Assembly (NCBI GenBank): GCA_002480495.1
Contig: DLCG01000013.1
Location: 10,080 to 74,079, forward strand
Source of the DNA: Rhodobiaceae bacterium UBA7804
Lineage (GTDB): Bacteria; Pseudomonadota; Alphaproteobacteria; Parvibaculales; Parvibaculaceae
DNA: 64,000 nucleotides
Direction: 5' to 3'
Part shown: piece by piece, positions 54,812 to 63,920 of the stretch
Numbering within the stretch: position 1 is the first letter of the stretch
Layout: every line of letters starts with the position of its first letter
Translations under genes and position numbers: made by a program
Notes under the pieces: generated by a model
Databases searched by the model: none
What the model saw: only the letters and a program-made list of their open reading frames with translations
What the model was told of the DNA's origin: nothing

Positions 54812-56004
54812 TTCAACCGCTCGATGGCAACCGCCGTCGCCTCGCCGCCACCAATGCAGAGCGAGGCGATGCCCCGCTTCGTATCCGTTTGCTTCAGGGC
54901 GTTGAGAAGTGTCACCAGGATGCGCGCGCCGGATGCGCCGATGGGATGCCCGAGCGCACAGGCTCCCCCATAGACGTTCATGTTGTCGTGGCTTAGCCCG
55001 AGATCGCGGATCGCGGCCATCGCGACGACAGCAAAAGCCTCGTTCACTTCCCATAGATCGACTTCGTTTTTCGACCAGCCGGTCTTTTCGAGCAGCTTCG
55101 AGATCGCCCCGACGGGCGCGGTTGAAAACCACGCGGGAGCATGGGCATGCATCGTGTGCCCCCGAATGGCGGCAAGCGGTGAGAGGCCGCGCCGCTCGGC
55201 TTCGGAGAGGCGCATCAGAACAAGGGCGGCGGCTCCATCCGAAATCGAGCTTGAATTTGCCGCTGTTACCGAACCACCGGCAGCAAAAGCAGGCTTCAGT
55301 GTCGGAATTTTTGAGGGGTCGGCCGTCAGCGGCTGCTCATCGTTGACAACCTCGACAGCGCCCTTCTTCGTCGTGATTTCGACCGGCACGATTTCATGCG
55401 AAAAGGTACCGCCTTCGACCGCCTTCTTCGCCCTGCTTAGCGACGCAACCGCATAAGCGTCCTGCTGCTCCCGAGTAAACTGGTAATGCTTCGCCGTCTC
55501 CTCGGCATAGAAGCCCATCAGGCGGCCCTCATAGGCGTCTTCCAGGCCGTCGAGGAACATATGGTCCTTGACCTCGCCATGACCGAGCCGCATCCCGCCG
55601 CGCGCCTTGGGCAGCAGGTAAGGGGCATTCGTCATGCTCTCGAGACCGCCGGCAATGGCGACCTCGGCATTACCGGTTAGAAGCGTGTCATGCGCCATCA
55701 TCACAGCCTTCATGCCGGAACCGCACATCTTGTTCACGGTCGTGCATGGCGTTCCCTCATCAAGCCCGGCGCCCAGCGCAGCCTGTCTGGCGGGCGCCTG
55801 TCCAAGCCCTGCGGAAAGCACACAGCCCATCAGCACCTCGTCCACCGCTGTTGGTGTGAGCCCTGCCCGCTCCACAGCGCCCTTCACGGCGATGGCACCG
55901 AGCTCCGGCCCGCTTTTCGCCGCGAGCGCACCCTGAAAGCCGCCCATCGGGGTGCGCGCCGCGCTTACGATGACGACGGGATCCTTTTCGCTGCCTTGTG
56001 CCAT
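54808..56004 (-). CDS. Acetyl-CoA acetyltransferase (thiolase)
   Basis: A 398-residue thiolase. The acyl-bound Cys is in VNKMCGSGMKAV near residue 92; GGACALGHPIGASGAR supplies the His and CIGGGEATAVAIE the second Cys. The overall type is biosynthetic/degradative acetoacetyl-CoA thiolase (AtoB/PhaA). In this setting it would cleave acetoacetyl-CoA from leucine breakdown into two acetyl-CoA. It is upstream of the tetR-mccB region on the minus strand. Confidence 0.92.
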   Translation of the reverse strand: MAQGSEKDPVVIVSAARTPMGGFQGALAAKSGPELGAIAVKGAVERAGLTPTAVDEVLMGCVLSAGLGQAPARQAALGAGLDEGTPCTTVNKMCGSGMKAVMMAHDTLLTGNAEVAIAGGLESMTNAPYLLPKARGGMRLGHGEVKDHMFLDGLEDAYEGRLMGFYAEETAKHYQFTREQQDAYAVASLSRAKKAVEGGTFSHEIVPVEITTKKGAVEVVNDEQPLTADPSKIPTLKPAFAAGGSVTAANSSSISDGAAALVLMRLSEAERRGLSPLAAIRGHTMHAHAPAWFSTAPVGAISKLLEKTGWSKNEVDLWEVNEAFAVVAMAAIRDLGLSHDNMNVYGGACALGHPIGASGARILVTLLNALKQTDTKRGIASLCIGGGEATAVAIERLN

Positions 56005-56108
56005 GACTTGCTTTCCACGCTAGAGTTGGACCAACCGGCCGGGATTCGCGGAAAAACCTAGCCCAGAAACAGAGTCTGCCAAACAGGCAAGACCCAAGAA
56101 GGGGAAAA

Positions 56109-57014
56109 GTGGTGGAGAGCTTTCTGCATGACATGAGTTGGGTGCTGCCCTTCCGCAGCGAAACCGCCACCATCATCTTCAACGGCTTCACCTTTCTCGG
56201 TTACACTCCGTTCTTTCTCATTTTCCTACCCATAGGCTACTGGCTCTGGGACCGGGCGCTTTTCACCCGGCTTGCCGTCCTTATCGCCATCACGGCGCTC
56301 GTGAACGGCTGGCTCAAGGATTTCTGGCAGGATGCCAGGCCCGATCCCGCTTTCCAGCTGGATGCCGACCGGGTCGAAGGCTCCTATGGTCTGCCCTCGG
56401 GGCACGCTCAGGTCGCCGTCGCCATGTGGTTCTGGCTTGCTTATGAGATCCGGCGGCCTTGGGCATGGGCTGCAGCCTTTATCATCGCGGCAGGCGTCTG
56501 CCTGAGCCGCCTCTATCTCGGCGTCCACGACGTTGAGGACGTTCTCGCAGGCATCGGCCTTGGCATATTGAGCATTGCCATCTTCGCCCTTCTCGTTCGC
56601 GAACATGTAGTGGCCCGCTGGCGCCGCCTTCCCGCCTGGGTGGACTTCGTGGTCATCGTCGCCGCTATCCCCGCCCTATGGCTGATCTGGCCAAACGGCG
56701 AAGACCCGACGGGCATTGCCGCTGTTCTCTTCCTGCTGCTTGGCTGGTTTGCTGGCGCTTCCCTGGACCGGAGGGCCGCTCCCGAAAGTCCCATCCTTCC
56801 AGCCTGGTGGCTGCAGGCGCTCATGGCGGTCGGAGGCGTGCTGGGCATCTTCGCCCTTCGAAAGCTCTTGGTGACCGGAGGGATCGCAGCAGGTTTGCCC
56901 GAAGCCATCATCGGCCATGTGGCGGCCGCGGCCATGGGCGTCTATGCGACCTATATCGCGCCGGCAATCTTTCGCGCATTGAAATTGATGAAACAACCTC
57001 AAGCCATGCAATAG
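56109..57014 (+). CDS. PAP2-family membrane phosphatase
   Basis: A 301-residue integral membrane protein with the full phosphatase signature: KDFWQDARP, PSGH in YGLPSGHAQ and SRLYLGVHDVED. These three motifs form the vanadate-type active site. The C-terminal half adds several further membrane segments, more than in the simple PgpB type. It may dephosphorylate undecaprenyl-diphosphate or another lipid phosphate. The GTG at 56109 follows AAGGGGAAAA. Its end overlaps the convergent GST gene by 16 bases. Confidence 0.88.
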   Translation: MVESFLHDMSWVLPFRSETATIIFNGFTFLGYTPFFLIFLPIGYWLWDRALFTRLAVLIAITALVNGWLKDFWQDARPDPAFQLDADRVEGSYGLPSGHAQVAVAMWFWLAYEIRRPWAWAAAFIIAAGVCLSRLYLGVHDVEDVLAGIGLGILSIAIFALLVREHVVARWRRLPAWVDFVVIVAAIPALWLIWPNGEDPTGIAAVLFLLLGWFAGASLDRRAAPESPILPAWWLQALMAVGGVLGIFALRKLLVTGGIAAGLPEAIIGHVAAAAMGVYATYIAPAIFRALKLMKQPQAMQ

Positions 57015-58078
57015 GGCGGTACCTTCTCCCGTTCACCTTCACGGAAGGAGAGCCATGGCAGACAGCCGCTTTCGACTAGTGCAGGCTCGATACGCCCCTG
57101 CGTCGCCTCGTCGAGCGCTGCATAGGCCTGCTTCAGCCAGAGCAGCGTATGCGCCTGATAGGGCCGCGCCAGCGTCTTGAAGCCATGACTGCGGATGTCG
57201 GCAACCATCGGCTGGAAATCCTTGCCTGCGAGATGCGCATCAACCGCGGCCTGCAGCATGGGAAGCGCCACTTCGCCCGCAAGTTTCAACAGGCCCCTCG
57301 CGCCGGTCGAGAGCGGCACATCGGGTGCATTCCACTCGCCCTCGATGCCCGAGGCGTCGTCCGTCAGCTGCACCCATTGGAAGAGTCGCACGGCCTTCTG
57401 TTTCATCAGGTTCGAAGTCGTCGGGTCGACCGCATATTGGCTGAGCTGTCCATAAAGACCAAAATCCGCAATGGAGGGCCGCGAGCCGAACAGGAAAAGC
57501 TGTGTCGCCAGATGAGACTCCATCACTCCCATCAACTCCTCATAGGTCGACTGGAGCAGCGGCCTGTTCTCCACCGTGCCGCCGAGAAATTCGCGCAATG
57601 TCTCCTGCCGGGAGAGAAAAGACGCCGCCGCTTCTCCCAGTTCAGCTTCCGATACGGCGCCGAGCCAACCCGCCATCTGACGCCTCGGACAGAACACACG
57701 GTCGACCGCTTCATTCCAGCGATAATCGAACATGGGAAGCGGTAGCCACTCGTCCGACGCTTCCTCGATCACACGAGCAAGAAACGCCATTCCCGGATCG
57801 TCGGGGATTACCGAGCGCTCGCCCGGATGCCGCTTTTCGAGTTCATCGATGATCGGCGTCGAATCCGAATGATACGATCCATCCGGAAACTGGATGACCG
57901 GCACCTGCCGCTTTCCCGCCTCCGCAATCTCCGTGCCTTCGCCGAGCGAGCCACTGCCTCGAAACGCTCCAAGCGGCACGATCCAGCGATGGGGAATATG
58001 CCGATAGCGCAGAACAGCGCGAAGCTTGTGGGAATAAGGAGAACCGGGCCCCCCGAGCAGGCGATAAACCCCATCCAT
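56999..58078 (-). CDS. Glutathione S-transferase-like protein
   Basis: A 359-residue protein, much longer than a usual GST (about 200-220). The N-terminal thioredoxin-like part has LLGGPGSPYSHKLRAVLRYR, with PYS in the active-site region, and VPVIQFPDGSYHSDSTPI, where cis-Pro and the Ser of the glutathione-binding turn sit. A helical GST C-domain follows (FLFGSRPSIADFGLYGQL). The extra ~130 residues at the C-terminus are helical and unassigned. It starts within the stop of the isovaleryl-CoA dehydrogenase gene (ATG overlapping TGA), so it is cotranscribed with it. Confidence 0.85.
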   Translation of the reverse strand: MDGVYRLLGGPGSPYSHKLRAVLRYRHIPHRWIVPLGAFRGSGSLGEGTEIAEAGKRQVPVIQFPDGSYHSDSTPIIDELEKRHPGERSVIPDDPGMAFLARVIEEASDEWLPLPMFDYRWNEAVDRVFCPRRQMAGWLGAVSEAELGEAAASFLSRQETLREFLGGTVENRPLLQSTYEELMGVMESHLATQLFLFGSRPSIADFGLYGQLSQYAVDPTTSNLMKQKAVRLFQWVQLTDDASGIEGEWNAPDVPLSTGARGLLKLAGEVALPMLQAAVDAHLAGKDFQPMVADIRSHGFKTLARPYQAHTLLWLKQAYAALDEATQGRIEPALVESGCLPWLSFREGEREKVPPYCMA

Positions 58079-59250
58079 CAGGCGGTCTCGTTGAAGAGTT
58101 CGCGGCCGATCAGCATGCGGCGGATCTCGCTTGTCCCCGCCCCGATCTCATAGAGCTTCGCGTCGCGCAGAAGGCGGCCCGTCGCATAGTCGTTGATATA
58201 GCCGTTGCCGCCCAGCGTCTGTATCGCCTCGAGCGCCATCCACGTGGCCTTCTCGGCCGCATAGAGGATCGCGCCAGCGGCGTCCTTGCGCGTCGTCTGC
58301 CCGCGGTCGCAAGCCTTCGCCACCGCATAGACGTAGGCCCGGCACGCATTCATGGTTGAATACATGTCGGCGAGCTTTCCCTGCATAAGCTGGAAGGTAC
58401 CGATAGGCTCCCCGAACTGCTTTCTTTCGTGAACATAAGGGATCACTGCATCCATGCAGGCCTGCATGATGCCGAGCGGCCCGGCAGCGAGCACAGCCCG
58501 CTCGTAATCGAGGCCCGACATCAGTACGCGCACGCCCTCGTTCACCTTGCCGAGAATGTTATCCTCGGGCACCTCGCAATCCTCGAAAACGAGCTCGGCC
58601 GTGTTGGAGCCGCGCATGCCGAGCTTGTCGAGCTTCTGCGCAGGCTTGAAGCCCTTCATGCCCTTTTCGATGAGAAAAGGGGTAATGCCCTTCGGCCCGG
58701 CATTCGCATCCGTCTTGGCATAGACGATCAGCGTGTCGGCATCGGGACCATTTGTGATCCACATCTTGTTGCCATTGAGCACATAGCGATCACCCTGCTT
58801 GTCGGCGCGAAGGCGCATTGAAACGACGTCCGAGCCCGCGCCGGGCTCCGACATGGCAAGTGCACCGACATGTTCGCCCGAAATGAGCTTCGGCAGATAT
58901 TTCTGCTTTTGGGCATCCGTGCCCCAGCGGCGGAGCTGGTTCACGCATAGGTTGGAATGGGCGCCATAAGAGAGGCCAACGCTTGCCGACCCGCGGCTGA
59001 TCTCTTCCATAGCCACGACATGCTCGAGATAGCCAAGGCCTGCGCCGCCATGCTCTTCCTCGACCGTTATCCCGAGCAGTCCGAGTTCGCCGAGCTCCGG
59101 CCAGAGATCGCGCGGAAATTCGTTCGTTCTATCGATTTCGGCCGCGCGCGGCGTGATCTTGTCCGCGGTGAAGGCGCGGACGGTATCGCGGATCATGTCG
59201 GCCGTTTCGCCGAGGTCGAAATCGAGCGATGGGTATTCGTTCGGAAGCAT
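58078..59250 (-). CDS. liuA: Isovaleryl-CoA dehydrogenase
   Basis: FAD-dependent dehydrogenase of 390 residues that turns isovaleryl-CoA into 3-methylcrotonyl-CoA, the substrate of MccAB. It has the acyl-CoA dehydrogenase signatures ALAMSEPGAGSDV and QTLGGNGYINDY. The segment VGLSYGAHSNLCVNQL is the isovaleryl-CoA dehydrogenase hallmark. The catalytic Glu lies in LDYERAVLAAGPLG, as in that enzyme, where it is shifted from its place in other dehydrogenases. AGGGA lies before the ATG. Confidence 0.94.
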   Translation of the reverse strand: MLPNEYPSLDFDLGETADMIRDTVRAFTADKITPRAAEIDRTNEFPRDLWPELGELGLLGITVEEEHGGAGLGYLEHVVAMEEISRGSASVGLSYGAHSNLCVNQLRRWGTDAQKQKYLPKLISGEHVGALAMSEPGAGSDVVSMRLRADKQGDRYVLNGNKMWITNGPDADTLIVYAKTDANAGPKGITPFLIEKGMKGFKPAQKLDKLGMRGSNTAELVFEDCEVPEDNILGKVNEGVRVLMSGLDYERAVLAAGPLGIMQACMDAVIPYVHERKQFGEPIGTFQLMQGKLADMYSTMNACRAYVYAVAKACDRGQTTRKDAAGAILYAAEKATWMALEAIQTLGGNGYINDYATGRLLRDAKLYEIGAGTSEIRRMLIGRELFNETA

Positions 59251-59329
59251 GCCAGTTCCCTGTTGTTGAACGGGCGTTTATTTCACGCCCTTGCCGCCAC
59301 CCTAGTTGCCTCCGTCGGGCTATGGGCGA

Positions 59330-60343
59330 TCATTCCGTGGAATAGATATCCACTACGTCGGATTCCGTGAAAACCGTGTAGACGCCAGCGCCGGGACTTC
59401 CTCCGACCACCACGAACTTGCCCTCCGCCGCCGCCGCCACGGCGCCATGCCGCGGCGTGGGCATCGGGCTCGCACGCTCCCAGCGGCCAGTGCCGAGGTC
59501 GAGAACATAGTGGTCCCCGTAGGTACGGGGAGGCACCCGCTGCTCCCCTCCGGTGATGTGGATTTTACCATCGAGAACCCCGGCCACATGGCCGGAACGC
59601 GGTACCGGCAAGGATGGTCCACTCTGCCACTTGCCGGTGGCGGGGTCGAATATATCAACGCGTGAGGTAGCAGTTCCGTTGGAGAGGCCGCCGATGACAT
59701 ATATCCGGCCATCAACTGGCACATATGCCGCCGCGACACGGGGCGCAGGCATGGCCTCACCGACGGTATCCCACCGGTCGGCCCCGGGATCGTAGGCCCA
59801 GACACGCGCAGCACTGCTGCCGCGGCCTCCGAGTGCGTAGATCTTGCCGCCAATGGCCACAAACCCGTGCCCGGCCCGTTTGTCCGGCATATCGGCTATG
59901 CCGAGCCAGGTACCGATACGCGGATCGTAGACCCAGGCGTTGGAAGTATCTCCCGGTTCTTTCACCGCTTCGTCGCCAGCCCCTCCTTCTTGCATCATGA
60001 AGTCGGGCCGCTTCAGCGCGGGTGCTTCATATCCGCCTGCGATGTAAAGCCTGCCCCCCAGGGCAGCGATACCGAACTGCTGCAGGCCGACCGGCAAAGC
60101 GGGTGCGGCCCGCCAGATGTTTCCTCGAATGTCGTAGATCTCGGACACTGTGCGGGGTCCGGAAGTGCTGTCGCCTCCGATCACGTAGAGGTCACTGCCA
60201 AGCAGCGCACCTCCGGCAAATGCCCTGCCCGTCGACATTGGCGCCCCCTCGCTCCATCCGGCAGCCGTAGCGGGAGCGGACGCGGCAAGCGCAACGATAA
60301 AGGCCAGCGGGAGACTTGCCCGCCACTTGAAGACATCGAACAT
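59330..60343 (-). CDS. Exported Kelch-repeat protein
   Basis: A 337-residue exported protein. The signal peptide ends around residue 27 (APATAAG). The rest is a six-bladed Kelch propeller: GGALLGSDLYVIGG, GIAALGGRLYIAGG, GFVAIGGKIYALGG, AYVPVDGRIYVIGG, GHVAGVLDGKIHITGG and AVAAAAEGKFVVVGG, each with the paired glycines and a following Y-D...W motif. It probably binds carbohydrate or protein in the periplasm. It follows mgtE by 24 bases on the same strand. Confidence 0.88.
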   Translation of the reverse strand: MFDVFKWRASLPLAFIVALAASAPATAAGWSEGAPMSTGRAFAGGALLGSDLYVIGGDSTSGPRTVSEIYDIRGNIWRAAPALPVGLQQFGIAALGGRLYIAGGYEAPALKRPDFMMQEGGAGDEAVKEPGDTSNAWVYDPRIGTWLGIADMPDKRAGHGFVAIGGKIYALGGRGSSAARVWAYDPGADRWDTVGEAMPAPRVAAAYVPVDGRIYVIGGLSNGTATSRVDIFDPATGKWQSGPSLPVPRSGHVAGVLDGKIHITGGEQRVPPRTYGDHYVLDLGTGRWERASPMPTPRHGAVAAAAEGKFVVVGGSPGAGVYTVFTESDVVDIYSTE

Positions 60344-60367
60344 AAGACCTCCACCAGCCTCCAGCGC

Positions 60368-61753
60368 TCAATAGAACAGGACCAGCGCCGCAAGTCCCAG
60401 AAACGAGAAAAATCCGATCACGTCCGTCGTCGTCGTCACGAAGACGGCGGACGATACGGCCGGATCGACCCCGATCTTATCAAGGCCGAGCGGAATGAGA
60501 ATGCCAGCAAGGCAAGCCGCTATGAAGTTGATGAGGACGGCGGCGGCAATGACGCCGCCAAGCGACAGATTCCCAAAGACGAGAAAGACCAGACACCCAA
60601 GCAGCACCGCGAACAACGCTCCGTTCACTATGCCGACCAGGAATTCGCGCAGAATCGTTCTACGGGCGTTGAAATTGACGAGATCGCGCGTGGCGAGCGC
60701 TCTTACGGTAACAGTCATGGTCTGCGTGCCTGCATTGCCGCCCATCGATGCGACGATGGGCATCAGCACGGCAAGCGCGACCATCTGCTCGATCGCCGCA
60801 TCGAAAAGCGCAATGACCGACGCTGCAATTACGGCAGTGAAGAGATTGACGAACAACCAGGGAAACCGGCTTCGCGTGGTCTGGAAGACCGAATCCGAAA
60901 TGGCTTCCTCGCCCACACCGGCCAGCAGGCGGATATCCTCGGCCGCCTCTTCGCTGATAACCTCGACGATATCGTCCACAGTGATGACGCCCACGAGGCG
61001 CCCTGCCTCGTCCACCACGGCAGCCGAGATAAGGTCGTATTTGCTGAATTGCAGGGCGACATCTTCCTGGTCCATGGTGACCGGAATGAGCGTCTGCTCC
61101 GTTTCCATGATCTCGGAAACCTTGATGGGGCGTTTCGTCCGCATCACCCGCGACAGCGGTACCGTGCCCATGGGCTTGTAGGCGGCATCGACGACGAAGA
61201 TTTCGTAGAACTCATCGGGGAGTTCGTCCGCTTCGCGCATATAGTCGATGGTCTGGCCGACATCCCAGAACGGCGGCACCGCAACAAGCTCGCGCTGCAT
61301 GAGGCGACCGGCGGAATACTCTGGATAATCAAGCGATTGCTCCAGCGCCGCTCGCTCTGTGGCCGGCAGCTGCTCGAGGATCAGCCGCTGCTCGGCCTCG
61401 TCCATGTCTTCGAGGAGATACACGGCATCGTCCGAGTCCATCTCGGTGAGCGCGGCCGCGATGTCCTTGGGATCCAGAAGTTCGATAACATGGTCGCGGA
61501 CGCTCTCGTCGAGCTCGCTGAGAACCTCCGGATTGAGATCGGTGCCGAGCATGCGGACGAGGTCTTCACGCTCGTCGTTCCGCAGCAGTTCGAACAATTC
61601 GGCCAGGTCCGCCGGCCGGAGAGGCAACACCAGTTCACGCGCCTGAGCTGCGTCGGCGCGGTCCACCGCATCGACCACCGAACGCACGAACCCCGGCGAG
61701 AGAGCTTCTTCCGCCGTTTCCTCCGGTGTATTTGTGAAAGCCGGATCGGCCAA
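60368..61753 (-). CDS. mgtE: Magnesium transporter MgtE
   Basis: Magnesium channel of 461 residues: MgtE_N domain (LRPADLAELFELL, DDAVYLLEDMDEAEQ), two CBS domains (about residues 150-270; IPVTMDQEDVALQF), then five membrane segments with the pore motif PIVASMGGNAGTQTMTV. The N-domain and CBS domains close the pore when magnesium is plentiful. The start is a TTG at 61753 behind GGGAG, six bases away. Confidence 0.94.
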   Translation of the reverse strand: MADPAFTNTPEETAEEALSPGFVRSVVDAVDRADAAQARELVLPLRPADLAELFELLRNDEREDLVRMLGTDLNPEVLSELDESVRDHVIELLDPKDIAAALTEMDSDDAVYLLEDMDEAEQRLILEQLPATERAALEQSLDYPEYSAGRLMQRELVAVPPFWDVGQTIDYMREADELPDEFYEIFVVDAAYKPMGTVPLSRVMRTKRPIKVSEIMETEQTLIPVTMDQEDVALQFSKYDLISAAVVDEAGRLVGVITVDDIVEVISEEAAEDIRLLAGVGEEAISDSVFQTTRSRFPWLFVNLFTAVIAASVIALFDAAIEQMVALAVLMPIVASMGGNAGTQTMTVTVRALATRDLVNFNARRTILREFLVGIVNGALFAVLLGCLVFLVFGNLSLGGVIAAAVLINFIAACLAGILIPLGLDKIGVDPAVSSAVFVTTTTDVIGFFSFLGLAALVLFY

Positions 61754-61892
61754 ACGCCACTCCCGTCTGAATCGCAGGTCCGAATTGCGGCGAGTGTGCG
61801 CTATTTACCGCGAGGCTGCCAGCCGGAGAGGCCCTAAACCCGGAGTAAACCGCGAAAAAATGAGAGGCCAGGCGATAACGGCCCCTCGCGAC

Positions 61893-63020
61893 CTATTGAT
61901 TGGCGTCCGTCTGTGACCCTTCCGGGTCGGCGGCCTGATTGCCCATGGCGTTGTCGATCATTGCTTCATCGCAGAACACATGAATCTTCCTTTGTAATTC
62001 GCGGATGTAGCGGGAAGCCTCATCAACAACCGGCTCCCGGGATGCAGCCAGTCGCCTTTCACCTTCTTCCGTGTAATGGGCCAGAAAGAGATCCATCACA
62101 TGCCGGACACCCTCCATTGTGACCTCCCGGCAATCTTCCCCGAAGTAGCGGCCACGCACATGTGGGCTTGTGACGATCTCGTAGGAGGGGAAATAGACGC
62201 AACCCGAGATATTCCTGACAGCTCGCTCTGCGGCAATTCGGAGCACCGATTTCGACCAAACAGTCGAAACAAGAACATGCCTGTTTTCATACGTGGCATT
62301 AAGCGGAACGGGCGAAACGGTAAGAACGATTTTTACAGAAGGGTTTACCGACCGGATGAAATCGAGCGCTGATTTGAGGTCTTCGTAGGTCTCGTTTTCA
62401 TCGAAGTTTACAAAGCGAACCTCATTCTCATCATAGAAACCGCCAACGACCCCGGGAGCGAGCGGGAAAACGGCACCATCTCGAATGTCTGCCCAGCCTT
62501 CGGTGAGCCCAAGGGTAAACACAAAAACGTCCATCTCTTCCAGCGCGCGGCGCACACATCGGAAATGGTATCTGCGGTCTGCTTCCAGTTCGGTTTCACT
62601 CAAGAACCCGCCGGGCTGCATACGAGGACGGAACGGATCCACGACACCTTTCATGCCCGGCACATTCCATGGCCGGGCGAGAGGCTCGAATACTCCATAG
62701 GCCCGCTCAAGAAGTTGTTTCAGTTGGCGCGCGGTGTAGATGTTCCCATAGCGTGCGGCGAACAGGCCGTAGTTGTGTTTCCTTGCTATCTCTTCCGGAA
62801 CAAGAGCATGGGCCTTCTCCGTTACATGATGCGTGAAGCCGGCATTCTGCATTTCCCTTCCCACATGCTGGGCGAAACAGCTTCCGGCCGTCACAATCCG
62901 GTCGTCACGACCAATGCGAAAAGGGGGATCTGAAACAGGATCCAGAAGGGCACCGTCCCGAATGCCGGGCTCGTTGCGCCATATCTGACGATTGGGAACT
63001 CCGGCATAAGGGTGCCTCAT
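61893..63020 (-). CDS. GSCFA-domain protein
   Basis: A 375-residue protein of the GSCFA family (PF08885), named for its GSCFAQHV motif, which here lies near residue 47 (TAGSCFAQHVGREM). Further family segments are NYGLFAARYGNIYTARQL and VFTLGLTEGW. The family belongs to the SGNH-like hydrolase superfamily and is linked to glycan or lipid modification, but no reaction is proven. Its start overlaps the stop of the upstream SGNH-like gene by four bases, so the two are coupled. Confidence 0.87.
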   Translation of the reverse strand: MRHPYAGVPNRQIWRNEPGIRDGALLDPVSDPPFRIGRDDRIVTAGSCFAQHVGREMQNAGFTHHVTEKAHALVPEEIARKHNYGLFAARYGNIYTARQLKQLLERAYGVFEPLARPWNVPGMKGVVDPFRPRMQPGGFLSETELEADRRYHFRCVRRALEEMDVFVFTLGLTEGWADIRDGAVFPLAPGVVGGFYDENEVRFVNFDENETYEDLKSALDFIRSVNPSVKIVLTVSPVPLNATYENRHVLVSTVWSKSVLRIAAERAVRNISGCVYFPSYEIVTSPHVRGRYFGEDCREVTMEGVRHVMDLFLAHYTEEGERRLAASREPVVDEASRYIRELQRKIHVFCDEAMIDNAMGNQAADPEGSQTDANQ

Positions 63021-63733
63021 GTCACCGCCCCAATTCTATCCCGCAAGATATTCAACATGGCTTCGCCATAGCGCGCGTTGCCATGAGTGGGATCGGCACA
63101 GTATTGCGGCCTCAAAAACCCATCGTCGAGGAGATTGGAATCCGGCTCGATGAAATCGGCTTCCGCTTCAGTTGCAACATCCCTGAGGACATCGCACTGA
63201 ATGCGATAGAGTTGTTTTTTCAACGGCTTCGGCGCGGGACCGTAGGAAATCACGTCACTGTAAATGATCGGATTGGACGTGATGTAATTCCAGTCATCGA
63301 CTGGAGGCGGGGGACACAACCAGTATCGCGCCGCACCCGGGAAGGCCTCGAATATATGACTGGCCATCCGGCGGGTTCGCGGACTCTCGAAAACATCCCG
63401 CATCACCTGATATGGAATGAAGTGACGTTCCTCGCCAAATTCGGGAACGCACCCCATTTCCTCATCGCCGAGAGAAAAGGGATCCGGATTCTCGGTCACC
63501 CCATAAACATTGTGATCGTTGCCGCGCAGGCAGAGGCATACGGCGCGAGGCCGACGAAACGGGGACATTCGGGCAATATGCTTTGCAAGCTTGCGAAGAG
63601 AGAAACTCGCCAGGTTCTCGACTTCAAGCAAATTGATGACACCGACATCGGTCGCCCCCGTAACCCGGGCCGCTGCCGCGATACAGACAACATGGCTGTG
63701 GCCGACGAACAGGATAGACGACGACTTCCCCAC
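63017..63733 (-). CDS. SGNH-hydrolase-like protein coupled to the GSCFA gene
   Basis: A 238-residue protein that starts SSSILFVGHSHVVCIAAA and resembles the SGNH/GDSL fold: block I has GHSH in place of GDS, a block III-like GNDHN is present (LRGNDHNVYG), and the C-terminal DPTHGN block supplies Asp and His. The altered first block means that hydrolase activity is not assured. The GTG at 63733 lies behind GGGGGAGGGG. It is transcribed with the GSCFA gene in a pair beside tRNA-Leu. Confidence 0.75.
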   Translation of the reverse strand: MGKSSSILFVGHSHVVCIAAAARVTGATDVGVINLLEVENLASFSLRKLAKHIARMSPFRRPRAVCLCLRGNDHNVYGVTENPDPFSLGDEEMGCVPEFGEERHFIPYQVMRDVFESPRTRRMASHIFEAFPGAARYWLCPPPPVDDWNYITSNPIIYSDVISYGPAPKPLKKQLYRIQCDVLRDVATEAEADFIEPDSNLLDDGFLRPQYCADPTHGNARYGEAMLNILRDRIGAVT

Positions 63734-63903
63734 TCAAGCCCCTCCCCCAGGGAAACTTCGGCAGACACGGTGCGATCATCCTGTGCTCCGGCGAGCCGGC
63801 GCAAGAAATAAGATTCGGATTAAACCGGAGAGATTCGAAATCGAGGACAGGTGCGGCGTTAAAGCCGCCATACCTCATTCGAATGGGAGCGGGTGCCCTA
63901 AGG

Positions 63904-63917
63904 GAGCCTCAAGGCTC
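63904..63917 (-). terminator. Short hairpin after tRNA-Leu
   Basis: GAGCC (63904-63908) and GGCTC (63913-63917) form a five-base stem around four bases, starting just after the tRNA 3' end on the minus strand. It has no T-run, so it may be a weak terminator or a processing signal. Confidence 0.4.
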
Positions 63918-63920
63918 AGA

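Noticed and set aside
59867..61837. 656-codon frame antisense to mgtE and the Kelch gene
   Set aside because: It spans two convincing genes on the other strand and has a shadow-like composition.
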